15,875 bases of DNA from JAJYTL01 sp046705265 (GCA_046705265.1 JBJKQL010000069.1:1-15875), one strand, 5' to 3'; counted from the stretch's first letter, positions 1 through 8,947 are shown. Notes: generated from the sequence alone by a model not told the origin. A program made the numbers and translations.

Positions 1-81
1 CGCTGTCGCTCCTGTCACAAAGTGCTCTATCAGACGTCCCTGTTGCCGCGCCGTAAGACGGCTTCTTCGCTCGTAAACCAT
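1..81 (-). CDS. IS1595-family transposase, N-terminal fragment (gene continues beyond the left edge)
   Basis: An open frame starts at ATG (79-81, minus strand) and stays open to base 1, giving 27 residues. They begin MVYERRSRLTARQQ and continue with a GRLIEHFVTGATA stretch. The pattern of basic start, then R-L-x-x-R-Q-Q-x-x-L-I-E-H-F-V-x-G-x-T-A, is that of the N-terminal helix-turn-helix of ISXO2-like transposases. These are DDE-type enzymes that cut and rejoin the element's ends. The catalytic domain would lie outside the window. The frame is closed upstream by a stop at about 109-111, so the start is well bounded; a TTG at 85-87 is an alternative. Whether the full gene is intact cannot be seen here. 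Confidence 0.65.
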   Translation of the reverse strand, partial: MVYERRSRLTARQQGRLIEHFVTGATA

Positions 82-125
82 AGCCAAAAATACCCTTTCT
101 AGGCACTCTTAGCTACGACAGCCCC
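1..125 (-). mobile_element. End of an IS1595-family (ISXO2-like) insertion sequence, cut by the window edge
   Basis: Read on the minus strand, an apparent IS terminus begins near 125 with GGGGCTGTCGTAGCTAAG and runs about 45 bases to a transposase start codon at 81. The proposed terminal inverted repeat (about 108-125) rests on its place just outside the transposase start and on its general look. The other end lies outside the window, so neither the matching inverted repeat nor a target-site duplication can be tested. The bases just outside, from 126 (AAGATTTA), would be the flanking duplication if the boundary is right. The family call comes mainly from the encoded protein start. Confidence 0.6.
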
Positions 126-507
126 AAGATTTAGATAAGGGGCCGAAGCGCCTTCATCTCCGGGCAGCACCTTTCGGGAACAGGTCGCCCGCCATGCCCG
201 CGCAGGAATCTCGCGCTCGCATTTTGCGTCGCCGCCGATCTTGGCACAAGTTATTAACCATACCGCGTTATATTGGGAAAACGGCGGATTGAGGATGCTT
301 GGCTGCGCCGTGTCACGCGAAAGCGAGCGGGCCGGTGATTTCCGGTGATCCCAGTCTTATTTTAGTCATTTCGGTTACTGCTTTTGGCGATTGCTTGAGG
401 GTCTTCCGGGTCATCGTTCTGCCGTATTTGCTGGGTAACCGGGAAGCGAGCGTTCGAGTGGCATTTCCCGCGAAGATTTGGAGGCGGCGCGCCATGGTTG
501 GAATTGC
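126..507. other. Non-coding stretch between the IS end and yqgE
   Basis: I find no convincing gene in these 382 bases. Short open frames here lack family likeness. Two things stand out. An imperfect hairpin spans 161-191: CGGGC pairs with GCCCG, and inside it ACCT pairs with AGGT around a 9-base loop. An AT-richer patch at 240-285 contains TTAACCAT (254-261), the half-site recognised by the cell-cycle regulator CtrA in alphaproteobacteria. This stretch probably holds the yqgE promoter, but no clear -35/-10 pair can be picked. Confidence 0.5.
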
Positions 508-511
508 ATGA
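494..511 (+). other. Possible five-codon leader frame overlapping the yqgE start
   Basis: ATG GTT GGA ATT GCA TGA (Met-Val-Gly-Ile-Ala-stop) follows GGAGG (480-484) with a 9-base gap. Its stop overlaps the yqgE ATG as ATGA. The arrangement would allow translational coupling. It is too short to judge by coding statistics and may be chance. Confidence 0.25.
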
Positions 512-1083
512 GCCAATCGACGAGTGAAACCGGATATCTCGAGGGACAGCTTCTCATCGCGATGCCTGCGATGGTGGATACGCGTTTCGCGCATTCGGTG
601 ATCTATCTCTTTGCGCATTCGTCGTCGGGTGCCATGGGGCTCGTTGTGAATAAGCTGCTCGATGGCATTACCTTCCCCGACCTCATCCGCCAGCTTGGTA
701 TCGAATCCGGGCCGGTCGATCGCCAGATCCGCGTCCATTTCGGTGGCCCGGTGGAAACCGGCCGGGGCTTCGTGCTGCATTCCGCCGATTATCAACACGA
801 GGCCACGCTCCGCCTCGGACAGGACGTGGCGCTCACCACCACCATCGACGTGCTGAAGGCGATCGCCACCGGCCATGGGCCGCGACGCAGGCTCTTGGCG
901 TTGGGCTACGCCGGTTGGGCGCCGGGACAGCTTGACGCCGAGATTCAAGCCAACGGCTGGCTCAATGTGGCAGCGGACGAGGACCTGATCTTCGGCGCCA
1001 ATATCGACAGCACGTGGACCCGGGCGATGAGCAAGCTCGGCATCGATCTCACCCACCTTGCCGCGCAATCCGGCCACGCCTGA
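508..1083 (+). CDS. yqgE: YqgE/AlgH family protein
   Basis: A 191-residue protein of the YqgE/AlgH family (DUF179), a widespread single-domain cytoplasmic family. Its biochemical role is not settled; the Pseudomonas member AlgH was first linked to alginate regulation. Family hallmarks are visible: LEGQLLIAMPAM at residues 11-22, the GAMGLVVNK block at 41-49, VHFGGPV at 76-82 and GYAGWAPGQLDAEI at 133-146. Length is typical. The chosen ATG at 508 puts the family start (LEGQLLIA) about ten residues in. The strong Shine-Dalgarno-like GGAGG (480-484) lies too far upstream for this ATG and is better spaced for an ATG at 494. That ATG opens a five-codon frame ending in TGA across the yqgE ATG. A weaker TTGGA at 499-503 may serve yqgE directly. 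The gene is single and faces the thioesterase gene. Confidence 0.93.
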   Translation: MSQSTSETGYLEGQLLIAMPAMVDTRFAHSVIYLFAHSSSGAMGLVVNKLLDGITFPDLIRQLGIESGPVDRQIRVHFGGPVETGRGFVLHSADYQHEATLRLGQDVALTTTIDVLKAIATGHGPRRRLLALGYAGWAPGQLDAEIQANGWLNVAADEDLIFGANIDSTWTRAMSKLGIDLTHLAAQSGHA

Positions 1084-1122
1084 TCCTTCCGCCTGCCTCC
1101 AATATTCGATCTTGCCCGCCCC

Positions 1123-1137
1123 GCCTTTCTGCAAGGC
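1123..1137. terminator. Weak hairpin in the yqgE/thioesterase convergent gap
   Basis: GCCTT (1123-1127) and AAGGC (1133-1137) form a 5-bp stem with a 5-base loop in the 63-base gap between two genes that end towards each other. There is no clear T-run on either side, so an intrinsic terminator is only a weak suggestion based on position. Confidence 0.2.
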
Positions 1138-1146
1138 CGTTGGACG

Positions 1147-2064
1147 TCAGATCGAAAGCGCCGGAACAACGTGGCGGGCGAGCGTGCGTTGCTCCGCCCC
1201 GGGTATAGTGACGGACTTGCGGGTTTCGAGATCGAACCAGATGGCAACGGTCTCGGCCGTTGCCACAGGCTCGCCGGTCACAAGATCAAACAGCCAATGG
1301 CCCCAGACCGTGGTCTTGCCGCCGACGCTGATTAGACCGCTCCACATGCCGATGAGATCGCCAAGCCGCGGCGTCTTGCGATAGGCGAGGCGATATTCCA
1401 GCGCCGCGCCGCCGATGCGGGAATCGTTGAAACGCCGCGTGACGCCGCGCTTGATCATCAAGTTCGGCGTCCCTTCCCATATCCGGGCAATATAGGTGTC
1501 GATCCGCATAAAGCCTGCGGCGTCGCAATCTTCGATGCCGACCGGGCCTTTCAGGCAATGAACAAGGTCGAGCGTCTCGGCTTCGGCGATGCTCGGCTTG
1601 GGCCGCGGCGGATCGCGGCGCAGACCGCGAGGCGCGAGCGCCGCCGGCACCGCGACTGCAAGTGCCGCTGCCCTTTCTTGCAGCGCCGCCGGCAACTTTA
1701 AAGGTGCGCGGCTTTTGCGATCGACCAACTGAAGGTCTGTGAGAAAGGCTGCCGCCACGCTCGCCGTCTCGCCGCCCGTGGGTTGGAACTCCTGATAGAT
1801 TTTCAGCACCTCGCCTTCGATACCGGTGACGCCGCCGAGGACATGGAAGCCGGTACCGGCGCTCATCTCGCGAATGAAGCGGAGATGATGCTCGCGCACC
1901 ATAAGGTCGGCGCCACTTTCGCCATCGGATGCGCCGCCGAGACCGAGCGCGCGGCGCAGAACCGCGAGGCTCTCGACCGCGCGCTGGACATAGAAGCGCA
2001 CGTTGAAATGGCCCATGGCATCGCACTCGGATGCCTGCACGCTGCTCAAGCGGAGCTCGATCAT
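1147..2064 (-). CDS. Acyl-CoA thioesterase-like protein with two hotdog domains
   Basis: A 305-residue protein that looks like two 4HBT-type hotdog domains in tandem, the fold of acyl-CoA thioesterases. The first half carries ECDAMGHFNVRFYV (residues 13-26), which matches the D-x-x-G-H-x-N-x-x-x-Y signature whose Asp is catalytic in 4HBT enzymes. The second half repeats a degenerate version, EDCDAAGFMRIDTYI (178-192), with the His lost. Single-domain members are about 130-150 residues, so the length fits a duplication. The start ATG (2062-2064) follows AAGGAAC at good spacing. No signal peptide is seen, so it is probably cytoplasmic. It is divergent from an acyl-CoA ligase and shares its promoter region. 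Hydrolysis of a CoA thioester is the likely role; the acyl group is unknown. A dehydratase or binding function of the same fold is possible. Confidence 0.75.
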   Translation of the reverse strand: MIELRLSSVQASECDAMGHFNVRFYVQRAVESLAVLRRALGLGGASDGESGADLMVREHHLRFIREMSAGTGFHVLGGVTGIEGEVLKIYQEFQPTGGETASVAAAFLTDLQLVDRKSRAPLKLPAALQERAAALAVAVPAALAPRGLRRDPPRPKPSIAEAETLDLVHCLKGPVGIEDCDAAGFMRIDTYIARIWEGTPNLMIKRGVTRRFNDSRIGGAALEYRLAYRKTPRLGDLIGMWSGLISVGGKTTVWGHWLFDLVTGEPVATAETVAIWFDLETRKSVTIPGAEQRTLARHVVPALSI

Positions 2065-2121
2065 CGTTCCTTCGAAACCCCGACGACACCCGGATTCTAT
2101 TCGACGGAAGGGCGCGTCCTT

Positions 2122-2176
2122 CGATTGTGAAATTCGCGAGAAGTCTGATTCGGAAACCGTGAGAATTTCACAATCG
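2122..2176. repeat. Perfect 14-bp inverted repeat in the thioesterase/ligase divergent promoter region
   Basis: CGATTGTGAAATTC (2122-2135) and GAATTTCACAATCG (2163-2176) are exact reverse complements separated by 27 bases. The left arm starts 58 bases upstream of the thioesterase start codon. The right arm ends 116 bases before the ligase start. Arm-to-arm distance is 41 bases, close to four helical turns. I infer a two-site operator for a dimeric regulator controlling both genes. A transcribed hairpin is the alternative. There is no T-run, so a terminator is unlikely. Confidence 0.6.
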
Positions 2177-2222
2177 GGACACTAGCACCCGCGAAGGGCC
2201 CTTCTCAAGCCGTGGAACGTAA

Positions 2223-2251
2223 TTGGAGTTGCGTCAATTTTTCCGTAAAGT
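2223..2251 (+). promoter_or_regulatory. Candidate promoter of the acyl-CoA ligase gene
   Basis: TTGGAG (2223-2228), a 17-base spacer and TAAAGT (2246-2251) resemble a sigma-70 -35/-10 pair, with 3 of 6 and 4 of 6 consensus matches. Transcription would start near 2258, leaving a leader of about 35 bases. The match is modest, and the call leans on spacing and on the operator-like palindrome covering the -10. Confidence 0.35.
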
Positions 2252-2259
2252 TCACTTTA
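2246..2259. promoter_or_regulatory. Operator-like palindrome TAAAGTTCACTTTA on the ligase -10 box
   Basis: TAAAGT and ACTTTA are exact inverted arms around a TC centre. The core AAGTTCACTTT (2248-2258) matches 8 of 11 bases of AATTTCACAAT, found in both arms of the upstream inverted repeat. Its centre is 84 bases, about eight helical turns, from the right arm. I infer a repressor site acting on the ligase promoter; no regulator gene lies next to it. Confidence 0.4.
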
Positions 2260-2292
2260 ACGAGAAAATCGCAAGCCGAGCGGAGGAAGCGC

Positions 2293-4002
2293 ATGGTGAT
2301 GTCGGTCGAAGAGGCGACCGCCGCCCTGACCAACAAGGGCGCGCAATTCGAAACTGAAAGCCGGCTCGTCAACGGTGTCGAGACGAAAGTGTGGAAGAAC
2401 GCGCCGCCCTCGCTCCGCGCTGTTCTGGAGTTGAGCCGGGGCTACGGCGATCTGCCTTTCCTGGTCTATGAGAACGATCGCCTGACGTTCGGCCAGCACT
2501 ACGCCACGGCGGCCGGCCTCGTTCGTGTGATGCGTGATCGCTTCCGGATCGAGAAGGGCGACCGAGTCGCCATCGCCATGCGCAACTTTCCCGAATGGGT
2601 CGCGATCTTCTGGGCGGTAACCGCGATCGGTGCCATCGCGGTGCCGCTCAATGCCTGGTTCACCGGCGGCGAGCTTCGCTATTGCCTGAACGATTCCGGT
2701 TCGGTGCTGCTCTTCGCCGATGCGGAGCGGATCGAGCGCCTCGCGCCTGATCTCGCGCACCTCGGCTTCCGTGCCGTGATCGCCGTGCGCGCCGAGGGCG
2801 CGCTTCCACCGGGCGTGATTCGTCTCGAGGATATCTTGGACAAGATGGATCCCGGCATCGCGCTGCCCGAGGCGGCAATCGACCCGGATGACGACGCGAC
2901 CATCTTCTATACCTCGGGCACTACTGGCAAGCCGAAGGGCGCGCTCGGCACGCACCGGAATTTTTGCACCAATCTCTTGAACATCGCCTTCACCACGCTC
3001 CGCAACATGCTGCAAAGGGGCGATCCCTTGCCGACGCCGGAAAAGCCGCTGCCGAAGAAGGCCTATCTGTTGTCGGTGCCGCTTTTTCACGTCACCGGCT
3101 GCCATTCGGTGATGGGCGGTGCGACGCTGCTTGGCTACAAGCTTGTCTTGATGCGCAAATGGGATCCGGAGGAAGCAATGCGCCTGATCGAGCGCGAGAA
3201 GATCACGGGTTTCGGCGGCGTGCCTTCGATGGCTTGGCAGGTGCTGGAATCGCCAAGCTTTGCCCGGTACGATCTTTCCACCGTCGAGACCATCGGCTAT
3301 GGCGGCGCGCCGGCCGCCGCGGCGCTTGTCGAGCGCATCGCCGCGAAATTCCCGAAGGTGACGGCCTCGAATGGCTACGGATTGACCGAAACCTCGTCGC
3401 TCGCCTCGCAGAACGCCGGCGTGAACTACGAGCGCAAGCCGGACAGCGTCGGCCTGCCGGTGCCGGTGAATGAAGTAAAGGTGGTGAACGAAAAAGGCGA
3501 GACGCTTGCCGCCCGTGAAGTGGGCGAGCTTTGGATCAAGGGGCCGAACGTGGTCAAGGGCTATTGGAACAAGGCCGAGGAGACGGCCTCGGCCTTCGCC
3601 GAAGGCTGGCTCCATACTGGCGATCTCGCCTGGCTTGACGAGGAGGGGTTCATCTATATCGTCGACCGTGCCAAGGACATGCTGATCCGGGGCGGCGAGA
3701 ACATCTACTGCATCGAGGTCGAGGATGCGCTCTACAGCCATCCCGCGGTGATAGATGCGGCCGTGATCGGCCTGCCGCATCGCGTTCTTGGCGAGGAGGT
3801 GGGCGCCGTGGTGCAGATCAGGCCCGGCGAGCGCGCGAGCGAGGAGGCGCTGAAGCGCCATCTATCGAACCTCATCGCGGCCTTCAAGATTCCGGTGCGC
3901 ATCGCGATGCTGGACACGCCGCTGCCGCGCAACGCCAACGGCAAGATCCTGAAGCGCGAGCTGCTGCAATTCTTTCCCGACGCGGCGAAAAACGCCGGCT
4001 GA
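2293..4002 (+). CDS. Class I adenylate-forming acyl-CoA ligase (AMP-binding)
   Basis: A 569-residue ANL-superfamily enzyme expected to activate a carboxylic acid with ATP to an acyl-AMP and pass it to CoA. The core motifs are intact: the phosphate-binding loop YTSGTTGKPKG (206-216), GYGLTETSS (361-369), the ATP-ribose Asp in HTGDLAW (441-447), the hinge region DRAKDMLIRGGENIYCIEVE (458-477) and the C-terminal catalytic Lys in NANGKILKREL (Lys551). Length is usual for fatty-acid or aromatic-acid CoA ligases; the sequence alone does not separate these. The start at 2293 is preferred because GGAGG (2282-2286) lies six bases upstream; an in-frame start at 2212 would add 27 residues without likeness to the family. 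It is divergent from a thioesterase and ends 18 bases from the convergent amidase. No signal peptide is seen. Confidence 0.92.
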   Translation: MVMSVEEATAALTNKGAQFETESRLVNGVETKVWKNAPPSLRAVLELSRGYGDLPFLVYENDRLTFGQHYATAAGLVRVMRDRFRIEKGDRVAIAMRNFPEWVAIFWAVTAIGAIAVPLNAWFTGGELRYCLNDSGSVLLFADAERIERLAPDLAHLGFRAVIAVRAEGALPPGVIRLEDILDKMDPGIALPEAAIDPDDDATIFYTSGTTGKPKGALGTHRNFCTNLLNIAFTTLRNMLQRGDPLPTPEKPLPKKAYLLSVPLFHVTGCHSVMGGATLLGYKLVLMRKWDPEEAMRLIEREKITGFGGVPSMAWQVLESPSFARYDLSTVETIGYGGAPAAAALVERIAAKFPKVTASNGYGLTETSSLASQNAGVNYERKPDSVGLPVPVNEVKVVNEKGETLAAREVGELWIKGPNVVKGYWNKAEETASAFAEGWLHTGDLAWLDEEGFIYIVDRAKDMLIRGGENIYCIEVEDALYSHPAVIDAAVIGLPHRVLGEEVGAVVQIRPGERASEEALKRHLSNLIAAFKIPVRIAMLDTPLPRNANGKILKRELLQFFPDAAKNAG

Positions 4003-4020
4003 TCGCGTGGCGAATCTGTA

Positions 4021-5289
4021 CTACCCGAGCCGCGGCGCTATCCAGTCGGCGGCGGCAAGGGTGCGGAGATCGTCGCTCCGCCGACCGATGGCCTGCACGC
4101 CGATCGGAAGCCCCTTCGGGCCATGAAGCCCTGGCAGATTGACGCAAGGCGTGCCGAGGAAGGTCCAGATGCGGCTGAAGAGCGGATCGCCGGTCGAACC
4201 GAAGCCTTCCGGCGCTTCGCCCGGCGCGCTCGGCGCGAGCAGCACGTCGACGCCTTGGAAGGCGGCATCGATGAGCGCGCGGGCGTTTTCCGCCTTCGCC
4301 ATTGCCGCCGCATAGGCGGCGGGCGCGGTCTTCAATCCGCTCGTGATCAGCGCGGCAAGTTCGGGGCCCATGCGGTCGCGGTGATAGCGCCATTCCGAGG
4401 CGAAGCTCCGTGCCGCCTCATAGGCGAGCACCACGTGCTGCGCCTCGGCGAGTCCATCGAACGCAGCGGCAAGGGTGATTTCGGTGAGATCGGCGCCGGC
4501 TCTTTTCAGCCGCGTCTCGGCCTCCGTGAAGGCGGCCTTCATCGCCTCCGTCGCGTGCGGCCATTGCGGCGTGCGGCAGAGCCCGATCTTCGGCTTCAAG
4601 GGCTCATAGGTGAGATCGCGGCCGGCGAGCGCGCCGGCGAACAGCGCGGCATCGGCGACGGTAACTGCGAAGGCCCCGATGGTGTCGAGTGAGGCGGAGA
4701 AGCATTTCACCCCTGCGGTCGGAATCAGGCCGAAGGTCGGCTTGTAGCCGACGATGCCGCAATAAGAAGCCGGACGGATCACCGATCCCACCGTCTGGGT
4801 GCCGGTCGCGATCGGCACCATGCCGGCCGCCACCGCCGCCGCCGAGCCGCTCGACGAGCCGCCCGGCGTGTGTGCGGGATTGCGGGGGTTCCGCGTCACC
4901 GCCGGATCGATGAAGGCGAATTGCGTGGTCACGGTCTTGCCGAGAACGACGCCGCCAGCGGTGCGGGCGAGCGCGACCGAGGCCGCGTCCCAGGGCGGCC
5001 GGTTGCCGGCATAGATCGGCGAGCCGTAGGCGGTCGGCATGTCTGCGGTATCGAAGATGTCCTTGACCCCGAACGGCAGGCCATGAAGTGGCCCTGGCCG
5101 TCCTGCCTTGTCGGCCGCTTTGGCGGCGGCGATCACCGCGTCACGATCGAGATGCGCCCAGGCCTTGATCTCGTCCTCGCGCGCCGCGATCCGCTCGAGC
5201 GCCTCGCGCACAATTGTTTCCGAGGTGATCTCGCCCGAGGCAAGCTTCGTCGCGAGCTCGCGGGCGGTGAGGGGCTTGTGCGCGCTCAT
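4021..5289 (-). CDS. Amidase-signature family hydrolase
   Basis: A 422-residue amidase-signature enzyme, which hydrolyses carboxamides to acid and ammonia using a Ser-cisSer-Lys triad. All three can be placed: Lys76 in GVKDIFDTAD, the cis-Ser in TPGGSSSGSA (Ser145 or Ser146) and the nucleophile Ser169 in GTQTVGSVIRPAS, followed by CGIVGYKPTFG. It is somewhat shorter than the usual 450-500 residues. It is unlikely to be the GatA subunit because no gatB or gatC is nearby and GTQTVGS departs from the GatA-type GSDTGGS. The ATG at 5287-5289 is chosen because the family-like N-terminus (LTARELATKLASGEITSE) begins just after it; the open frame extends upstream without likeness. It lies 88 bases downstream of an MFS gene on the same strand, suggesting import plus hydrolysis of an amide. 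The substrate is unknown. Confidence 0.9.
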   Translation of the reverse strand: MSAHKPLTARELATKLASGEITSETIVREALERIAAREDEIKAWAHLDRDAVIAAAKAADKAGRPGPLHGLPFGVKDIFDTADMPTAYGSPIYAGNRPPWDAASVALARTAGGVVLGKTVTTQFAFIDPAVTRNPRNPAHTPGGSSSGSAAAVAAGMVPIATGTQTVGSVIRPASYCGIVGYKPTFGLIPTAGVKCFSASLDTIGAFAVTVADAALFAGALAGRDLTYEPLKPKIGLCRTPQWPHATEAMKAAFTEAETRLKRAGADLTEITLAAAFDGLAEAQHVVLAYEAARSFASEWRYHRDRMGPELAALITSGLKTAPAAYAAAMAKAENARALIDAAFQGVDVLLAPSAPGEAPEGFGSTGDPLFSRIWTFLGTPCVNLPGLHGPKGLPIGVQAIGRRSDDLRTLAAADWIAPRLG

Positions 5290-5377
5290 GTTCCGAGCTT
5301 CCTTAGCGATTGTTTCTTGGCTTTCAATGTCCGACGCTGGCCCACTATGCCGCCGAGGGGGCGTGCCGACAAGAAGG

Positions 5378-6700
5378 TCAGACAGGCGAGGGGGAATCCG
5401 AGCCAGGGACGGCGCGCGAGGGGTCGTAGGCAAGGAAGCTCTTGCGGAACAGGATGAGATAAAGCGTCTGCAAGACACCGGCAATCAGGAACGGCGTCAC
5501 GAGAAATCCGGCGTCGAAGAACAGCCCCGCCAGCATCGGCCCCGCCGCGCGGGGAATCTGCAGCGAGGCGCTTCCCAAGCTTGCCGCGAGCCCCCGCCGG
5601 CTCGGCCGCACCAGGCTGATGCTCAAGGCTTGGCGCGCGCCCGCGGTGCCGCGATTAAAGAACGAGCGCAGGATATAGACCGTGGCGGCGATGCCGTAAC
5701 TCGGCGCGAAAGGCAGTATGAACAGGCAGGCGAGGCCGATGAAACGCATCCACACGACCGCCCGAACCACGCCGAAGCGGCCGGTGAGCCAGCCGGTGCC
5801 GAGAGCCGAAAACGCGGTGAAAAAAAGCGCCACCGCCATCATCGGCCCGATCGCACCAGGGCCTTCGTGAAACCGGATATAGAACCAATAGGCCATCAGC
5901 GGCCCAAGCATGCCGATGGCGAGGCCGTTGATCGCATTGATGCCGGCAAGCGCGGCGAGCAGCCGGTTTTCCTCCTGGATCGTCCGCGATGGCGCCGGCG
6001 CGCCCGCAGTCGACGGCGGTTCGACTTTGTAATCCTTGGTCAGGGCGATTAGCACCCAACACACCATCGAGCCGGCGAAAACGACAAGAAATAGTGGGCG
6101 ATAGGCGAGCGGGCCAGGCAGCCAGCGGACGAAAAAGGCCGGCAGCGCCGCCGCCAAGCCGCCGAGGCCCATGCCGCAAAAGCCAACCGCCGCGTTGACG
6201 CTATAAAGCCGGCCGCGAAGCTCGGGCGCGACGCCTTGCGCGAGCCAGGCTTGCTCGACCGGCGCGAAGGGTCCGGCGGCGCCATTGATGCCGCGGCCGA
6301 AGCCGCCGATCACCGCCGCCGCGACCAGTGGCACCGTTGCGCTGGTGAAGAGCGCGATTAACGCGGTAATGCCTTGGCTCGCTTCAAAGCAAAGAATGAA
6401 GACCTTGCGTCCCACGCGATCGCTTGCCGGCCCAACAAGAAGGGTGAGCGTCGCGGCGACGATCAGGGTCGCGGCCAGAACCGCACCGATGCCGACCGCA
6501 TTCCAGCCGAGTGCGTGGAGATAAAGCGCGAAGTCCACCACCAATGCGCCCTGGCCGAGGCTGCGCGCGCCGCGCGCGCCGATCAGGAACCACTTGTCGC
6601 GCGGCACCCTGCGATGCCAGCGTTCGACCGGGATGTCCGAGGTCGCTCGGACTGATTCCTTTCGGGCTTTGTCGGCAGGCGGCTCCAATTCGGTTTTCAA
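5378..6700 (-). CDS. Major facilitator superfamily (MFS) transporter
   Basis: A protein of up to 440 residues with about 12 hydrophobic segments and the MFS motif A, GPASDRVGRKV (residues 90-100), in the loop after the second segment. It is an inner-membrane secondary transporter; direction and substrate cannot be told. A longer polar loop around residues 225-245 separates the two six-helix halves. The start is uncertain. The first in-frame start is TTG at 6698-6700, which has GAGGA almost touching it. A GTG at 6605-6607 would give 409 residues, still with all helices, but it has no clear ribosome site. The gene probably forms a two-gene unit with the downstream amidase. thiC lies upstream on the same strand but is separated by 176 bases including a terminator-like hairpin. 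Confidence 0.88.
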   Translation of the reverse strand: MKTELEPPADKARKESVRATSDIPVERWHRRVPRDKWFLIGARGARSLGQGALVVDFALYLHALGWNAVGIGAVLAATLIVAATLTLLVGPASDRVGRKVFILCFEASQGITALIALFTSATVPLVAAAVIGGFGRGINGAAGPFAPVEQAWLAQGVAPELRGRLYSVNAAVGFCGMGLGGLAAALPAFFVRWLPGPLAYRPLFLVVFAGSMVCWVLIALTKDYKVEPPSTAGAPAPSRTIQEENRLLAALAGINAINGLAIGMLGPLMAYWFYIRFHEGPGAIGPMMAVALFFTAFSALGTGWLTGRFGVVRAVVWMRFIGLACLFILPFAPSYGIAATVYILRSFFNRGTAGARQALSISLVRPSRRGLAASLGSASLQIPRAAGPMLAGLFFDAGFLVTPFLIAGVLQTLYLILFRKSFLAYDPSRAVPGSDSPSPV

Positions 6701-6814
6701 TCCTCGCGTTCAAGCATTCGCCGCGTGCCGGAGCGAAATGACACCGCTCGACGCTTAGCCAATCGATTAAAGAACAGAGACCGTGGCAAGGGAAGATTCC
6801 GGGCGTCACAAACA

Positions 6815-6839
6815 GCCCGCGCTTTCGCGTAGCGCGGGC
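6815..6839 (-). terminator. Terminator-like hairpin downstream of thiC
   Basis: GCCCGCGCT (6815-6823) and AGCGCGGGC (6831-6839) form a perfect 9-bp GC-rich stem with a 7-base loop, 38 bases after the thiC stop. In the thiC direction the stem is followed by TGTTTGTG, a short and impure T-run. It would separate thiC from the MFS/amidase pair. Confidence 0.6.
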
Positions 6840-6876
6840 CTGCGTGCGACCACTTCGTCGGCCTTACGGGTTCAGT

Positions 6877-8706
<1,830 letters not shown>

Positions 8707-8801
8707 GGCTCGCTCTCCCTAAGTTCGGTCCCCGGAAGGGGCCCTCCATCGATCATGACCGGTGAGCAGGAGGCAGAGCGCCACGGAAGAGGCGGCTTTC
8801 G

Positions 8802-8913
8802 GCGTTCCGTTCCTTCCCTCCGCCGGCATGACCCGGATCAGGTTCAAAGAGTTCCCGCTCCTTGCGGAATCTCAGCCCCGAATCTTGGCTCTCCGGGGCA
8901 CCCCTTGGAACGC
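8802..8913 (-). ncRNA. TPP (thiamine pyrophosphate) riboswitch controlling thiC
   Basis: On the minus strand the conserved THI-element parts appear in order. A closing stem has GCGTTCC (8913-8907) facing GGAACGC (8808-8802). Then come GGGGTGCC, the CTGAGA box (8875-8870) that reads the pyrimidine ring, a variable P3 arm closed by CCGC/GCGG, and the long ACCTGATCCGGGTCATGCCG block (8843-8824) that contacts the pyrophosphate. TPP binding represses thiC. The element ends about 95 bases before the GTG start. No T-run hairpin lies in between, so control of ribosome access to AGGGAG is more likely than transcription termination, as is common in proteobacteria. Confidence 0.96.
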
Positions 8914-8918
8914 TCCTA

Positions 8919-8947
8919 ATGGTTGGGCGTTCGCGCCGCGAAGTCAA
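8919..8947 (-). promoter_or_regulatory. Candidate thiC promoter upstream of the riboswitch
   Basis: TTGACT (8947-8942, minus strand) is a near-consensus -35 box. After 17 bases, AACCAT (8924-8919) is a poor -10 with 3 of 6 matches. The predicted start near 8912 falls at the first base of the riboswitch closing stem, which supports the placement independently. Confidence 0.5.

Noticed and set aside
241..258. Sigma-54-like TTGGCAC upstream of yqgE
   Set aside because: The -24 part is good, but the required GC at the -12 position is missing at the right spacing.
2257..3861. Long open frame (534 codons) on the minus strand opposite the acyl-CoA ligase gene
   Set aside because: Its translation is rich in Arg, His and Gly with no family likeness, and the plus-strand frame carries every conserved ligase motif. 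Long antisense frames are expected in GC-rich coding DNA.
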